A stretch of 64,000 nucleotides of DNA from Melieria omissa (Eukaryota; Arthropoda; Insecta; Diptera; Ulidiidae). Positions 10,670 to 22,359 of the stretch are shown here, in pieces. Location of the stretch: positions 5,208,001-5,272,000 of the forward strand of contig OZ020267.1 in assembly GCA_963971225.1 (NCBI GenBank), in the 5' to 3' direction. Positions within the stretch are counted from its first letter, which is position 1; every line of letters begins with the position of its first letter. The notes under the pieces were generated by a model that saw nothing but the letters and a program-made list of their open reading frames with translations, did no database searches and was not told where the DNA came from. Position numbers and translations under genes: made by a program.

Positions 10670-11576
10670 CACAGTGATTCGTTCCATAGACAAAATTAAA
10701 AAAATTTATAGTCATATTTGAAAGGCAAAACCCCAACTCAGAAAACCCCAAAAAATCTGTGCAAAAATTAATTAGTTTCTGTGCAAAAGTGGCTCAAAGT
10801 AGAAACTTTTTCACAAAAAAAATGTTAACACATATTTTCTGTTTGTTAGTTTATTGAGTGAAAAAAATACATATTGAGTTAAAAATACATGGTTACCTTG
10901 AAGTTGCTAAAACTTTCAATATAGATTTCATACATTACATTACATTACATTACATTACATTTTCTCTTTTAATGTTTTCTCCAAATTTGAAAAGCTGAGA
11001 CTTCTTCTTCTTACTTCACTTTTAATTGAAAATATTTTTCTAAATTAAAAATCTCAAAATGTAAAAAACTTAAGAGGAAAATATCTGAAAAATATGTGAA
11101 AGTATGTTCCTGTATTTTTTTTATTATTTTAAGAATCATTCTTTCTTTTTCCGATAATGTTATCCTCCGATATCTTCCGATCTCAGAAAATAATTCAATT
11201 TGAAAAGTGGAAACACGTATTTTTCGACAAAATTTATTTTATTTATTATAAATGCAAAACATACATATCTATTATTATCATTTTTATTGCAAAACTAAAG
11301 GGTCATAAGACAATTTCTGTTACTCTTTGCAATTATCAATGTTGACGTAATTGATTAAATGTATAATCTGAAAAATCCTGCCAACACACTTGATGCTATA
11401 GCCCTCGAAAAATGGCGAAATTTCCAAATTTAAGTCTCAGGCATTTCCAAACTACAAAAGTTTACGAAAAAGGAAGTAGAGATTTCAATTCAGCAGATCA
11501 TGATTAACTAGTATAGCAAGGAACGGCCCACTCCTTCTAATTTTGTTCCGCGATTATATGGAGTCGAATCACTGTA
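10670..11576. mobile_element. Transib-like non-autonomous transposon, copy 1
   Basis: A 907-bp unit begins CACAGTGATTCG and ends CGAATCACTGTA. It is flanked by exact 5-bp duplications CATTG (10665-10669 and 11577-11581). The 712-bp copy at 39697-40408 is similar throughout and has the same ends. Five-bp duplications and CACAGTG-like termini are features of Transib, the superfamily related to RAG1. At the left end an ACAAAATT block lies 13 bp after the heptamer; at the right end the same block lies 23 bp after it. No transposase is encoded, so movement would need an autonomous relative elsewhere. A CATTA microsatellite has expanded inside this copy, and it carries extra sequence relative to copy 2. 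Confidence 0.8.
10931..10960. repeat. CATTA pentanucleotide microsatellite
   Basis: About six units of CATTA inside Transib-like copy 1. The corresponding place in copy 2 lacks the expansion, so it arose after insertion or in this lineage. Confidence 0.9.
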
Positions 11577-11581
11577 CATTG

Positions 11582-14224
11582 GCTTTGTGTGTAGTTTGTA
11601 GAATTTCTAAATTATCAAATGTATTATAATTTTCAAAGTGACTCCATGGTTCCTCATAACTTTGTTGGCTGGACGAGGTCTGACTATCTGCTTATTCAAT
11701 GTATTTTTTTCTAAAGTCTCAATTAGAGTCCTGCACGAGTATGCATTTTTGCTAGTCGAAAACATTCAAATGCTTTTGAATAGAATACTTCACTTCATCT
11801 CTGCGGACCAGTCCGAATGCATACGAGTACAGTTCTCTTCGAGTACGAGTAAGCTCCGAACAGAAACGAGTAGACGTACACTATTTATTCATATTCGCTC
11901 GAAGCGGGAAACCGAGGACAAAAGCATTCGAATAATAGTACAAACTGCTTGAATATTCGAATATACTCGTTTTATTATTCCTAAGATTATTTAGAAATAT
12001 TTATGTTGTATATTGATATTTATTTATTTGGTATGCTACTTTCTTCAATAATTTCCATTTTGCGTATTAACTAATAAGTCACTTCAACCACACCACAAGT
12101 ATACACATGGAAAAGTGACATACTGCGCATAAAAATATTCGGTGAAACTGTTGATATTCGAATACTTCGCAAAGTTCTCGATTACCGAATACGAGCACTG
12201 CAGTATTCGCTTCTCCCCGAATACGAGCACTGCAGTGTTCGCTATTCACCGAATATGAATAGAATCGAGAGAGCGACGCTCGTTGGTTCTACAGGACATT
12301 AGTCTCAATTGATTCAAAACGAATTGCTCGAAGTGATAATGAGCTTTTAGTGCAATGACTAGCTGGACCTTCGTTTCTCTTTCATTAGGATCATTATTCT
12401 GACGACTTTTTCCTAAATGATATATCCTATGACTTCTACGATACTTAACTCCTGCTAGACAAATATGCACAAATAAATCAGCACATCAAATCGAAAATTA
12501 AATTAAAACAAAGTCAACTCTGGCACTGCAAAGTCATACGCAGCAGCTGCGCCGGCGCGACTCTATCGCATGTCCGCATCGCAATGAGGACCTACCACAA
12601 CACAACAACGTGGTGTGTCACAAGGTTCCTTTCACGAAATACAAAAATTGAGCATCATCTGGTGCGGCTAAAATACTGTCAAGCCGTGACATTGTCAACA
12701 GTCAGAGGCATCACCGCGCGAGGCCGCAACTCCGCCAACACCGCCTTCGCTGCCATCACAACACAGCCAAGTCGAAAGACACTGAAAGACGAAACGAAAG
12801 GCGTACACTATATGCGACTCTAATCGCATTCGGGCGACATTAAGCGGATGCTACTTTCAAATGTGCATTGCCCATTTGGCTTGGTTGGTCGCTTGTAAAT
12901 AAAACTGCAACGGCGACGGCGACGACGATGGCGACGATTTGTGAGGAGCGCCAGAACGGCGTTTGTATTTTCTTGTTTTTTTTTTTATTATTTGTTGTTG
13001 TTTTTTGGGAGAGCAGGCGGCATGCATGATGCGTGTACGTTCATTCGAGCGTTCGTACATTGGCCATCGGTAAATTGATGTTCAAACTGTTGTCATTGCA
13101 GTTATTGTTGTAGTTGTTGCTGTAGCTGCTGCCAGTCGGCGCTGATGATGAAGATGATTGTGTGTATGTCCGCAGCTAGATGGACATGTCCATTGTCTCG
13201 CTGATGCATTTAACTAACTTTAGCATCTGGGGTTTTGTACGCGCGTCACATTGCGCTATTGTTGATGCTTAGTTAGCGCTCCAACACGGCGCATTGGCGC
13301 ATCGAGCAGAAAAATGCTTTCGCATGAATATTTCTCTCGGCGCTGATTTATTGAATATTATTTTCGAAATGACAGCATTCGTTTAAGGCTTTTTTCCATC
13401 CACCGATTCATTCTTTGCAACTATTGAACGAGTAAATCGTGGACATGCGAGTAAGTGACAATGTCGTTTTTCATGTTGCTGAATGCCTCTGCCTGCCGTT
13501 GCTGATGTTGTTGTTGTTGCTCGTACTGAGGCGGCATGAGGTGGTTACTTTTATTGTTTGGACTTTTTTCTACCGCCATTGCTGTTGTTGTTGTTGTCGG
13601 ATGGTGGCTTGCCGACAGCGCTTGTGCTGCTTGTTTGTTAGTAGAAAATGCAACAATAATTGCATCACATTATATCACGAGCGAAGCATGTGAGGAAAAC
13701 ATGCGTTCGAATGCGATCGGTTTTTTTGCCGCTATCGCGTATAGATTTATTAGCGAGGCGACAACACTGCAGTTACCGTTTCAAAGTTCGAAAAAGATGT
13801 ATGTAGGTAACTGCTAATTAAAATTGACATTTAGCGGTGGTCTTCCCAGCTGCAGAAGCTAAATGTGCGCTGCAAAAAAGCCGCCGCCCGCCAAGACACC
13901 GACGAACACACACACACGAACTGCGCAGGCGCTGATATTCAAACAAACACACACATACACACACACACACATGGAAATACATGTGTGCCGGCCAGGAGAT
14001 CAATTTAACACCCACATAAAAAACCGGCAGTGGGTTGACAGGCGCACCGGTGACGCGCGGACGCGGACTTAGTGCATTGAATCTCCTTGCGCACGCTTCC
14101 TGCCGCTTTTTCATACACACGAAATGACGCTGAAAACACAATATTTCTGAACGTTAAGCAATCTTAATGGGTTTTGACTTCCTGAAATGTTGCTGCCACC
14201 CAACTAGCAGTGGCAGACACTTAC
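11582..14224. other. Non-coding DNA, GC-richer toward 12.5-13.7 kb
   Basis: No gene is recognised. At 12178-12245 a roughly 31-bp unit containing CGAATACGAGCACTGCAG is tandemly duplicated. The 12.5-13.7 kb part is GC-richer with GTTGTTG and CTG runs and resembles 5' UTR or enhancer DNA of developmental fly genes, but nothing specific can be shown. A CA/TG-rich microsatellite region lies at about 13900-13970. Confidence 0.35.
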
Positions 14225-14320
14225 GCATCCAACTGGGATATGAGCTGGTCATAAATTTTCCAACAGCGACAACTGTTCTTGGCATTGTTGGCGTACGACG
14301 TGCAGTTAGTTAGAAGTAGG
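14225..14320 (-). CDS. Weak candidate host exon
   Basis: On the minus strand a GTAAGT donor follows 14225. Upstream the frame reads TNCTSYANNAKNSC then WKIYDQLISQLDA, which looks protein-like and cysteine-containing. The best acceptor (GCGGCAG before 14320) has a poor pyrimidine tract, and a stop lies just upstream in frame, so the exon must begin near here if it exists. No family is recognised. Confidence 0.22.
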
Positions 14321-15872
14321 CTGCCGCATCAGAGTTCAAAGCGGCATAAACCAATAACCGCACAACATACAAACGAGCGATTTCAGCCTCAGGAGAGCCC
14401 GAGTGCTGATTTGCATTAATCTTTAGCAGAATTTTTACCATTTTAATGCCATTAGCGTAATGCAATACGCCATAGTTGCGCTGTAATTGCGCGCAAATTT
14501 CTCTGCTTACATTGTTGCCAGCAGGTTCGGTTCTTAAATCTTTCGTTTTGGAGGTTCTGCGCATTTTCTGCTTATTCGTCATATTTCATTATTTCGATGT
14601 GGCTTCCATTTGGCACACAGCTTGCATGAAAAATTTAATTTTAAATTTAAATTAAATTTATTGTTGTCCGAGACGTTTCAAATGCAGATTCTTCTAAACG
14701 CGTCCGTAGCGAATTATTCAATCTGTACGTAATTTTCTTGGTCATCATTAATTTCAGCTTTCTTATCTGTAGCAAATAATGCTTTCCTTTTGCGTCTCTA
14801 AGCCGCAACTGATACACCATTAGTTGCTGCCACGATTACGAGCATTGAAATTCACTACGAACGCGCGTTCATAATGTACAGCAGATTGTTTAAGGTGACC
14901 ATTTGTCTGCGGCAACGTATACCATATGAATGTTTCAGATAATTCAGTGGTTCAACACAGATTGAGAAGTATTTATGTAACATGTTGTTATGTATGTTAT
15001 GTACTAAGAGTTTCTTTAAATAAATTGAAAACAGTTTTGATTTAATTTCATTTATTTACTTCTTGTTTCGAGTATTACGACCACCGTACACGCTTCTGTG
15101 AAGAAGAAATTTCCGCTTATTGCACAGTGCTGGAGTTAAAGTTTATTTCGCATCCACCAATCAATAGTCTAGTAAAACGGTTTGTTATGCATTTTTTACG
15201 AAGCGTAATGTAAAGGAAATTCACTTAAAGAACTCTATCTGCATTTTTAAAACTCGTCTACTATTGTCTTCATATTATTGTTTTTTTGCTAATTTGTTTA
15301 GAAAGTGGAATACATCTAATAATTTCTAATGCAGTGCATGGAAGAGTCACTGCAAATATTCGGCTTCATTGTAAATGGGCCACGCAAATCTGCATATGAG
15401 GATACATTTGCACAGAAACAATGTAGACTTCCGTATTTAATTGTTTGCAGATTAAATGGCACACGATGTACAAATCTTAAGCTGTCTCGAAAATACTTAA
15501 AGAAATTGCTACCAGAGATAAGAGGAACAGTAAAGTTTATAGCTCCACTGATGCTCAATAAAACTTAATTCGACTCAACAAAACTTTTCTACAACTTCTT
15601 AAGTTACTCATCCGGACATGGTGAGGTGTGCAGTTGGTTGGCCAACATTAAACATTTTATAGTATTACACGCAAAGCTGGCAACACAGACGTGGAAGAAA
15701 GTTGTCATATGCTAATGGAAGGTTTTTTGTTTTTGGAAGCAGAAGAATTTTTGTCAGAGATAGTCTTATACAAGTCTGTAATTCAAAGGAAACTTTCTAA
15801 CAATGGCACTTCTTGAGTCGCATTAACTAGATGACAGGATCGTTCTAACTCTAGTTTTGGTATATTTATATA
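14321..15872. other. Unannotated AT-rich stretch
   Basis: No recognised gene or repeat. A minus-strand open frame of 90 codons at 14310-14582 has an ATG but no family resemblance and no splice or promoter support. Confidence 0.35.
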
Positions 15873-17113
15873 CCAGGTATGAAGTGAGCCTCAAGATACA
15901 AATGCCTCGATAAGGAATATTTATTGTGAACGAACCTTATTTTTTTTTTTTGTTTTGTTACTATGACATCTGTCAAGCATATTTAGTATACATCAAGTCA
16001 TTAAACATCATATTTTTTTCATTGTGTTAAAAATGTCGAATTTTGTACCAGATAGTGATGATTTGCGGAAAGCATTGAAGAAAAGTGCTGCAGAGTCGCA
16101 TCGAATGCTTATCGAGGCATATGGTAATCATGCTCTATCAAGAGCAACATGCAAAAGATGGTTTCATTGGTTCGGAAATAATGATTTTGATGTGAGAAAT
16201 AAAGAACGTGAAAGACCACCAAAAAAGTTTGAAGACGCCGAATTGCAAACGATATTGGATAAAGATGACACTTTGAGTCAAAAGTAAATGGCAGAAATGT
16301 TAAATGTTGCACAAGCAACAATTTCTGTCCGTTTAAAAGCTATGAGAAAGATCCAAAAGTGTGGAACATGCAACGGTGGCAGATGGAAAACCAAAAAAAC
16401 ACTTGTGAAATTTTACTTCAAAGACACGAAAGAAAATCAATTTTGTATCGAATTGTTACTGGCGATGAAAAATTGATCTATTTTAAGAATCCTAAACGGA
16501 AAAAATCATGGGTTAATCCGGGACAACCTTCAACATCGACTGCAAAACCAGATCGATTCGACAAGAAGACAATGCTGTGTGTTTGGTGGGACCAGAGTGG
16601 TGTGGTGTATTACGAGTTGTTAAAACCTGGCGAAATCGTTAATACTGATCGCTACCGACAACAAATTATCAATTTGAACCATGCATTGATCGAAAAACGA
16701 CCAGAATGGGCCAGAAGACACGGCAAGGTAATTTTGCTCCATGACAATGCACCTGCACACAATGCAAGACCTGTTCAGGATACAATCAAAGCACTTGGCT
16801 GGGAGCTGCTACCCCACCCGCCGTATTCACCAGACTTGGCTCCTTCCGACTACCATTTGTTTTCACCGATGGGACACGCATTGGCTTAGCAGCACTTCGA
16901 TTCTTACGAGGAAGTCGAAAATTGGGTGTCTGATTGGTTTGCTTCAAAAGACACACAATTCTATTCGCGCGGTGTCCACAAATTGCCTGAAACATGGACA
17001 AAATGTGTGGCTAGCAATGGCCAATACTTTGAATAACATCTTTTTTACTTTCCCATTAAAAATTAGTGTTTTATTTTCGCAACAAACGGCTCACTTCATA
17101 CTGATATACCTGG
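15873..17113 (+). mobile_element. Mos1-type (mauritiana group) mariner transposon
   Basis: The ends match as inverted repeats: the right end read inward gives CCAGGTATATCAGTATGAAG, and the left gives CCAGGTATGAAGTGAGCC, lacking an 8-bp piece. TA flanks both sides (15871-15872 and 17114-17115). The 1241-bp length is close to the usual 1.3 kb for mariner. The single gene inside is a damaged transposase. The left-end deletion would probably impair transposition even if transposase were supplied. Confidence 0.92.
16033..17036 (+). pseudogene. Mariner DD34D transposase, multiply broken
   Basis: The frame starts at the ATG at 16033 (MSNFVPDSDD). Recognisable parts follow: KKSAAESHRMLIEAYG, the second helix-turn-helix (LNVAQATISVRLKAM), TGDEKLIYF with the first catalytic D, LLHDNAPAHN with the second, and SPDLAPSDYHLF with the third. 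I count 34 residues between D2 and D3, the DD34D signature of mariner. Lesions are a stop at 16285-16287 (before MAEMLNV), a frameshift near 16350-16380, and a TAG at 16887-16889 after MGHALA. The W of the usual DEKW motif is L here. The N-terminus appears shorter than in active members, suggesting a further deletion after DDLRKAL. Not functional. Confidence 0.92.
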
Positions 17114-17115
17114 TA

Positions 17116-18029
17116 TTTTTATTTAATATTCCTGACGCCTGTTCTCCAAAAATTTTAAAAATTTTTATTTCATTATGTTTCAAAGACCAAGTTAAATTAA
17201 AACTATTGGGTAGAGTAGCTCTTTTATTATATCAGCCTGCATGCAGATGTGAACCAATATTAACGTATAAAATGTGTTTTACGATTGAAAGGTGTTCACT
17301 GTGTTGAATTCAAGTAAAGGGGTGAAAATTATGCAAATTCATGTCATACATATATCTAATATTTCAATTGTCTACTCATTTCATTCACATTCCAAAGAAA
17401 TTGCCATGGGAGAGAAATTCATGTGTATTTATGTAAATATATATACATATATATATGAATTGCGATATATGTGTACATACACATGATACTAAAAAGCCGT
17501 TGTGAATAAATTTCCATGCAAAATATGTCCAGTTCTCTGCCTGTAGATAGGTTTTGTGTACTGTAACTTTAACAACAAAACAAAGAGAATGAGTAAGTGC
17601 ACCCTACACATGAACGATTCGACGTTTAGTATTTTTTTTATAAAATGATAGAAACATTACTGTCCATGAAAAAGCAGATATTTGGGCCGCCGTTTTCAAT
17701 TGGGATAAATAGTAACTACGGAAGCGCGAAAAAGGAACGTTTTGTGCTGGTCAATCTTAAACATTATTCGATATAATTGTTGTATTGTTGTAAAAATATG
17801 AAATAAAAATTTAAAACGAATGAAATAAAACACCAAAATTTAATTTAAAACATTAAATTTTAATGTTTTAATTTATGGCGAAATCGAAACAATCGAATCC
17901 ATGGCGACCCGATGTCAGGACTTGCTTCAGGACCCAATCTACACAAATACACATCCATATAGTGTCGTCTGAATCAGCGCTGGAGCCCGCGATTCTCAAA
18001 CTGAACTACACTGTCTGCAATTGTTTCTA
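17116..18029. other. AT-rich non-coding stretch
   Basis: No gene recognised. Short TATA/TACA-rich tracts occur near 17430-17485. The region ends where LINE coding sequence becomes readable. Confidence 0.4.
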
Positions 18030-19300
18030 ACCACTAGATCCCCTGGATCTAAGAGTTCAAGAGGAGGCGATGAAAGCGACATGTCGGCTGTATTCCTATG
18101 GATACTGGCATGACAACAAGGGCTCGGGTCATAGAGAAATCTTCAAGAGGTTGTCAGTGCAATATCCGTTGCTGCTGGCCCCTAAGGATTGCCTATTACC
18201 CGTAGTATCCTTTAGGAGAAACTTTGAAGTGAGGTTCCCAACGCGCGGCCAGTGGGACAACCCGGAGGCCATGCTAGGGGATCTGACGGATATTTTCTTC
18301 ACTGACGGATCCAAGACCGTTAAAGGTACTGGAGCTGGATGGCACCTCGAAGGAAGTGTCAGATGCTACTACTCACTGGGTGGGCTGACTACCGTCTTTC
18401 AGACGGAAATCTTCGCCATTCTGAAAGTAGCGGAATGGATAATCGGGAAGAAATGGTGCGGGAAACATACAGGAGTTTGTAGTGACAGTCAAGCTGCACT
18501 TAAGGCCCTGGAGAACGCGCGTGTTACCTCTAAGATTGTCCAAGAATGTAAGATGAAGCTTAAATCAGTCGCGAGACGTAATAAGCTCCAACTTATCTGG
18601 GTTCCGGGACACTGCGGTGTTCTAGGAAACGAAACTGCCGATGAACTGGCTAACTGTGGATCAGGGTGCACACAACCATGGAACCAGAACCAATAATCGG
18701 CACCAGTCTAGCAGGAACCCTGGACTGGATCAAGTCCTATGTCAACAACCTACATAGAGAACGTTGGTCTACCTTGGGAAGCTGTAAGACTGCCAAGTGT
18801 TTTGTGAAAAGCCCGAACAGGAAAGCAGGGAATTTCCTCCAGGATCTGAGAAGGAAAGACCTCCGACGAATGGGGTTAATCACAGGACACAATCCATGGG
18901 GGCGACATATGGCCAACATGGGCATCATCGAAGATCCGACTTGCGTGTCTTGACTGGAGGAGGTAGATATTTAGTATAGAGCACTTTCTCTGTACATTTC
19001 CGGCCTTCTCTAGAACGAGATTGCGCACGCTGGGTTCAGATGTTATGAGAATGGACGAAGTTCATTCTCTTGCCCTGTGTGATCTCCTCAGATTCATTAA
19101 TGAGTCCGGGAAATATGCACAGGAGAGTCCATAACTCCCTCTCCCCTTGCACCCACTTTTTTTTTTTCTTTTCCCATTTCCTCTATCAACCTTTTTCCTG
19201 AGCCTTAAGTACAATGGGCTATAGAGCCTGAGTGCTTGGGGTAATGACCTCCCTTAGGTTATTTCCTCGGCTCCCCTTCACATCCATCCATCCATCCAAC
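18030..19300 (+). pseudogene. LINE 3' fragment: RNase H, Cys/His tail, 3' UTR and CATC tail
   Basis: This is the C-terminal end of a non-LTR retrotransposon ORF2. RNase H landmarks are FFTDGSKTVKGTGAGW near 18295, FQTEIFAILKVAEW near 18396, SDSQAALKAL near 18484 and LIWVPGHCGVLGNETADEL near 18592. All four acidic/His positions are present. After 18696 the frame shifts, then continues as a conserved RNase H-to-tail region, GLITGHNPWGRHM, and DPTCVS, where a TGA interrupts the CxxC motif. The 3' UTR runs through the 19140-19280 C/T-rich part and ends in CATCCATCCATCCATCC near 19281-19297. Domain content suggests an I/R1/LOA-like clade. 5' truncated and dead. Confidence 0.85.
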
Positions 19301-21957
19301 CACTATAATTTGATGTCACCGTCAGCTGAAAACTGGCCAAGATCTCAAACGTCTAATTGGACGTAGTACAGTTTCAAGTTCGGACAGTGCCGAATAAAAT
19401 GTTTGATTACGTTTTCTTGAAAAGCGCGCGCAAATTCCTAGCATTTTGTACGCGAACACCCGCACTTTGGGATATAGAAAATTCGCCGGAAAGGCAGGCG
19501 GCACCGTTGAAAAACAAATGTGTGAAAAACTGTAAGCGCGCTACAAATATTTGTGGTGCAGTGCAGTGGGAGAATCATGCAACCGAAACGTTCAAGTCGA
19601 CAACTGTTCTTCCTGCCATTTGTGTGGATACGCGTACTGTGGCAGTCAGCCATGCGGAAGCAAAACAAAGAAAAGCAAGGGGTGCGAACCGAAACATCCC
19701 CCATTTTTTCGACTTTATACTCCGAAAGCTTTCACACGCTTCGCAAATCAGCCGCTAATCGGTCAAACAACACGACAAGCAGCAGTTGTTGCTGCATGGC
19801 CGCGGCTAGCGGTGTTCGAGAAAACGAAATACTCGCAACTTCCAACTGCTGCAGCAAGTACAGCAACAATGTGCATGTCAGCCTTCACCTTAGCTTCGCA
19901 ACTTGAGTCAGGCCACAACAAGTACCGAAATAATTAATTTTAATTACGCAAACAAATACAGTGGCGGCGAGTCGACGTGTTCGCGCCACATTTGGAGACA
20001 ACGAGACAACGTTGCGGTCGCGTGTTGTTTGTCAATAAATTTTCAATGTTTACATTTGGAACTCGTATGCAGCGTGGCGATGTGGCATTTCTCGTAGATG
20101 GACCGCCAGATACCCGAAGAATATACAATCGAAATAAAAAGCAGCATTGCCGCTAAAATAAAATAAGGTTTATCGGTTGGGTTTGCTTGTGCGCGTTGCT
20201 GTTGTTTGGACTGTTGAAATCTGAAACGGAAAGAGCAGCAATAGTAGCCGTGTCAGCAGCATTGGCGGCAAACAGTTGGGCTGACGGCGGCACAAAATTG
20301 CATGCACTGCTTATTTCACACACACATTACATATATAGGGGCCAAGCGCGGTTGTGGCACACGTACACACACACACACATAAACGGAGCTACATGCAGGT
20401 AGTGTGTCCATGTGCACACTTCAGGGCGGCTGACAATCGATGCGCCGCATTCGGGAATTAATGCCACTTCGCCGTTAATGCGCCATCAGCAATTTATTAA
20501 AACGATTGCAGTTGATAGATTGTACAAGCTGCGTTGTTGTTGTATTACGATACTTTCACAGTTTTAGGTTTTGCAGTGAGCGCTTGGCTTCTGTTTGGGA
20601 AGAAATCCGTGTGCACTGGCGCTGGCGCTGGCGCTTACCACAGCACACGCGCTCACATGCGGGTCAATACGGGCCAGCATAAAATTACGTTATTAATTTT
20701 TTTCGGAATCGTTGTTACACGGTCGGCGGTGGGTGAGGCCGCGGCGCGTTTTTAAATGGTTTACTGGTTTTACTGAAATGCTGCTGTTGCGAGTGGGCTT
20801 GGGAAAGTAGAAAATGGTTTTAATGGCTCGAAATGCACGACACATGTTGGGTGAGTGTAAATGTGAACGCATCTGCACACTCGATGCTACTAGCGTTGAG
20901 CGAGAAACGGCTATCCTGCATGTTAGACACAGTTTTAGTTTTCTGTTTGCTAATTAAGTCGAACTGTGCACGAAAGGCTGGTTTTTATGACACTGCAATG
21001 AATGTAGAATTTTATACAATTATTGCTTTATGTCTTTAGATATCAAACGCATTGTTTGAGATTGTAATTAGAGATGGTTCGGGCGAAATTGTGCAGTTGC
21101 GGAAATCTGCAGATTTTAGTGGACGTGGGCTTTTGAATTCGAACATACTAATTTTAATATTTTCATTAACCCTTTCACAGTTTTTATGTCTTGTATTTGA
21201 CCAAAATTTTAATTTTATTTTGTTTTGAATTGGCTAATGCCGATCTTGAAGAAAATTACTCTTTCTTATTTAGTATCATTTTAACACTAAAAAAGTGATT
21301 GTAAAAGCCATGCAAACATTTAACCCTGAAATGCATAAACTCGTCTCAAGGCGGTTAACTTATGATATTATATTATATGAGCATAATTAATAACACAGTA
21401 CAACAATTTTGAACTTTTTGTGTGCAACAGAGTAACGACCATATATTTCAAAAATTACCACCTGAACTATTTTTCAATGGAAAATAGTTTTGTTTTTAAT
21501 ATTCAACGTTTTTTTCAACATCTCAAGCAGAGCAATTAATGAAAAAAGTATTAAATGAAGGTTTCGTGTTTAAGGCTTTTTATTTTTTGGGGGGAAGTTT
21601 TGAGAAAGTTTTGGTGTTTAAAGACTTCCCCTTTTTTTTAATGAAGAATATTTTCCCAAAAGGCAATTTTTCAATATTTTACTCAATACAAGCTTTTTAT
21701 GAAAAGTTTTTCCGAAAAACATGAAAAAGAGGGTAAGGAAAAGAGAGGGGGTTATGTGTGCACAAATATATATTCACAAATATTCACACTTTTAATGCAA
21801 ACCTTGTCTCAGACATCAAAGCTCTGGCTCTTCAAGTTCTTATCCTTTCCGTGTAAAAGTCCATAGGGACCCTTTAACCTTTATGTGCCAATTACAAAAA
21901 AACTAAGACTTGCTGGACTATTACAGTACGACGTCCTTACAAAAAAATAGGGTCGTT
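19301..21957. other. GC-richer unique-looking DNA, no gene called
   Basis: Frames of up to 133 codons at 19357-19937 overlap in different frames and lack ATG starts that make sense, so I treat them as chance frames. CA-rich tracts occur near 20320-20380, and GCTGGCGCTGGCGC near 20620. From 21060 on the DNA is AT-rich. A lone TTAACCCTTTC at 21167-21177 resembles the piggyBac MITE ends but has no visible partner. Confidence 0.35.
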
Positions 21958-21966
21958 ACTCTGTTG

Positions 21967-22349
21967 CCGGCCTCGATAGCACAGCGGGTAGCGCGCTGGC
22001 TTCTCATGCCGAGCGCCCCGGGTTCGATTCCTGCCTCGGGCTGGGAAAACACTCATTTACTTCTATCGCTATCCACATGAAAGGAATCGCATAAGTGCGC
22101 TCTTAGCAGGCAATGGCATAACCTCCAAGTGTGAACGAAAAAACTGCCAATCGCCGTTCGGATTCGGCGTTAAACTGTAGGTCCCCTCCCCTCCATTTCC
22201 CCATCCGTTTGAAATGTGTGTGTATCACATGTTGCAAAAAGAACAGTGTTGCATACACATTTCAAACGGGTGGAATTATCACAACGGGCCCGTTAAGAGG
22301 CCAAAGTGTGTCTCATACAGAGGCAGCCACCGCAACCTAACCTAACCTA
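21967..22349 (+). repeat. tRNA-derived SINE with CCTAA tail
   Basis: The head resembles a tRNA: an A-box-like TAGCACAGCGGGTAGCGC at about 21977-21994 and a perfect B box GGTTCGATTCC at 22021-22031, spaced as in an internal pol III promoter. Acceptor and T stems have mismatches, so it is a tRNA-like SINE head and not a tRNA gene. The body continues to a 3' end with CACAACGGGCCC and three CCTAA units. Identical 9-bp repeats ACTCTGTTG flank it (21958-21966 and 22350-22358). The 3' end resembles that of the retroposon at 25890-25980 and the LINE end at 30608, suggesting a shared reverse transcription machinery. Confidence 0.88.
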
Positions 22350-22359
22350 ACTCTGTTGC

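Noticed and set aside
19357..19937. Overlapping frames of 117-133 codons
   Set aside because: Three frames are open in the same GC-richer DNA and none has a convincing start, domain or splice context.
21167..21360. TTAA-flanked MITE starting TTAACCCTTTCACAG
   Set aside because: The nearest candidate right end, AAGGCGGTTAA, does not match the left end well.
21970..22042. Possible functional tRNA gene
   Set aside because: A and B boxes are present, but the acceptor and T stems have several mismatches, and the unit is continuous with a 383-bp body, a CCTAA tail and target duplications, so it is a SINE head.
22335..22350. Telomeric CCTAA repeat or telomere remnant
   Set aside because: Only three units, and the same motif ends several retroposons here. 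It is a retroposon tail.
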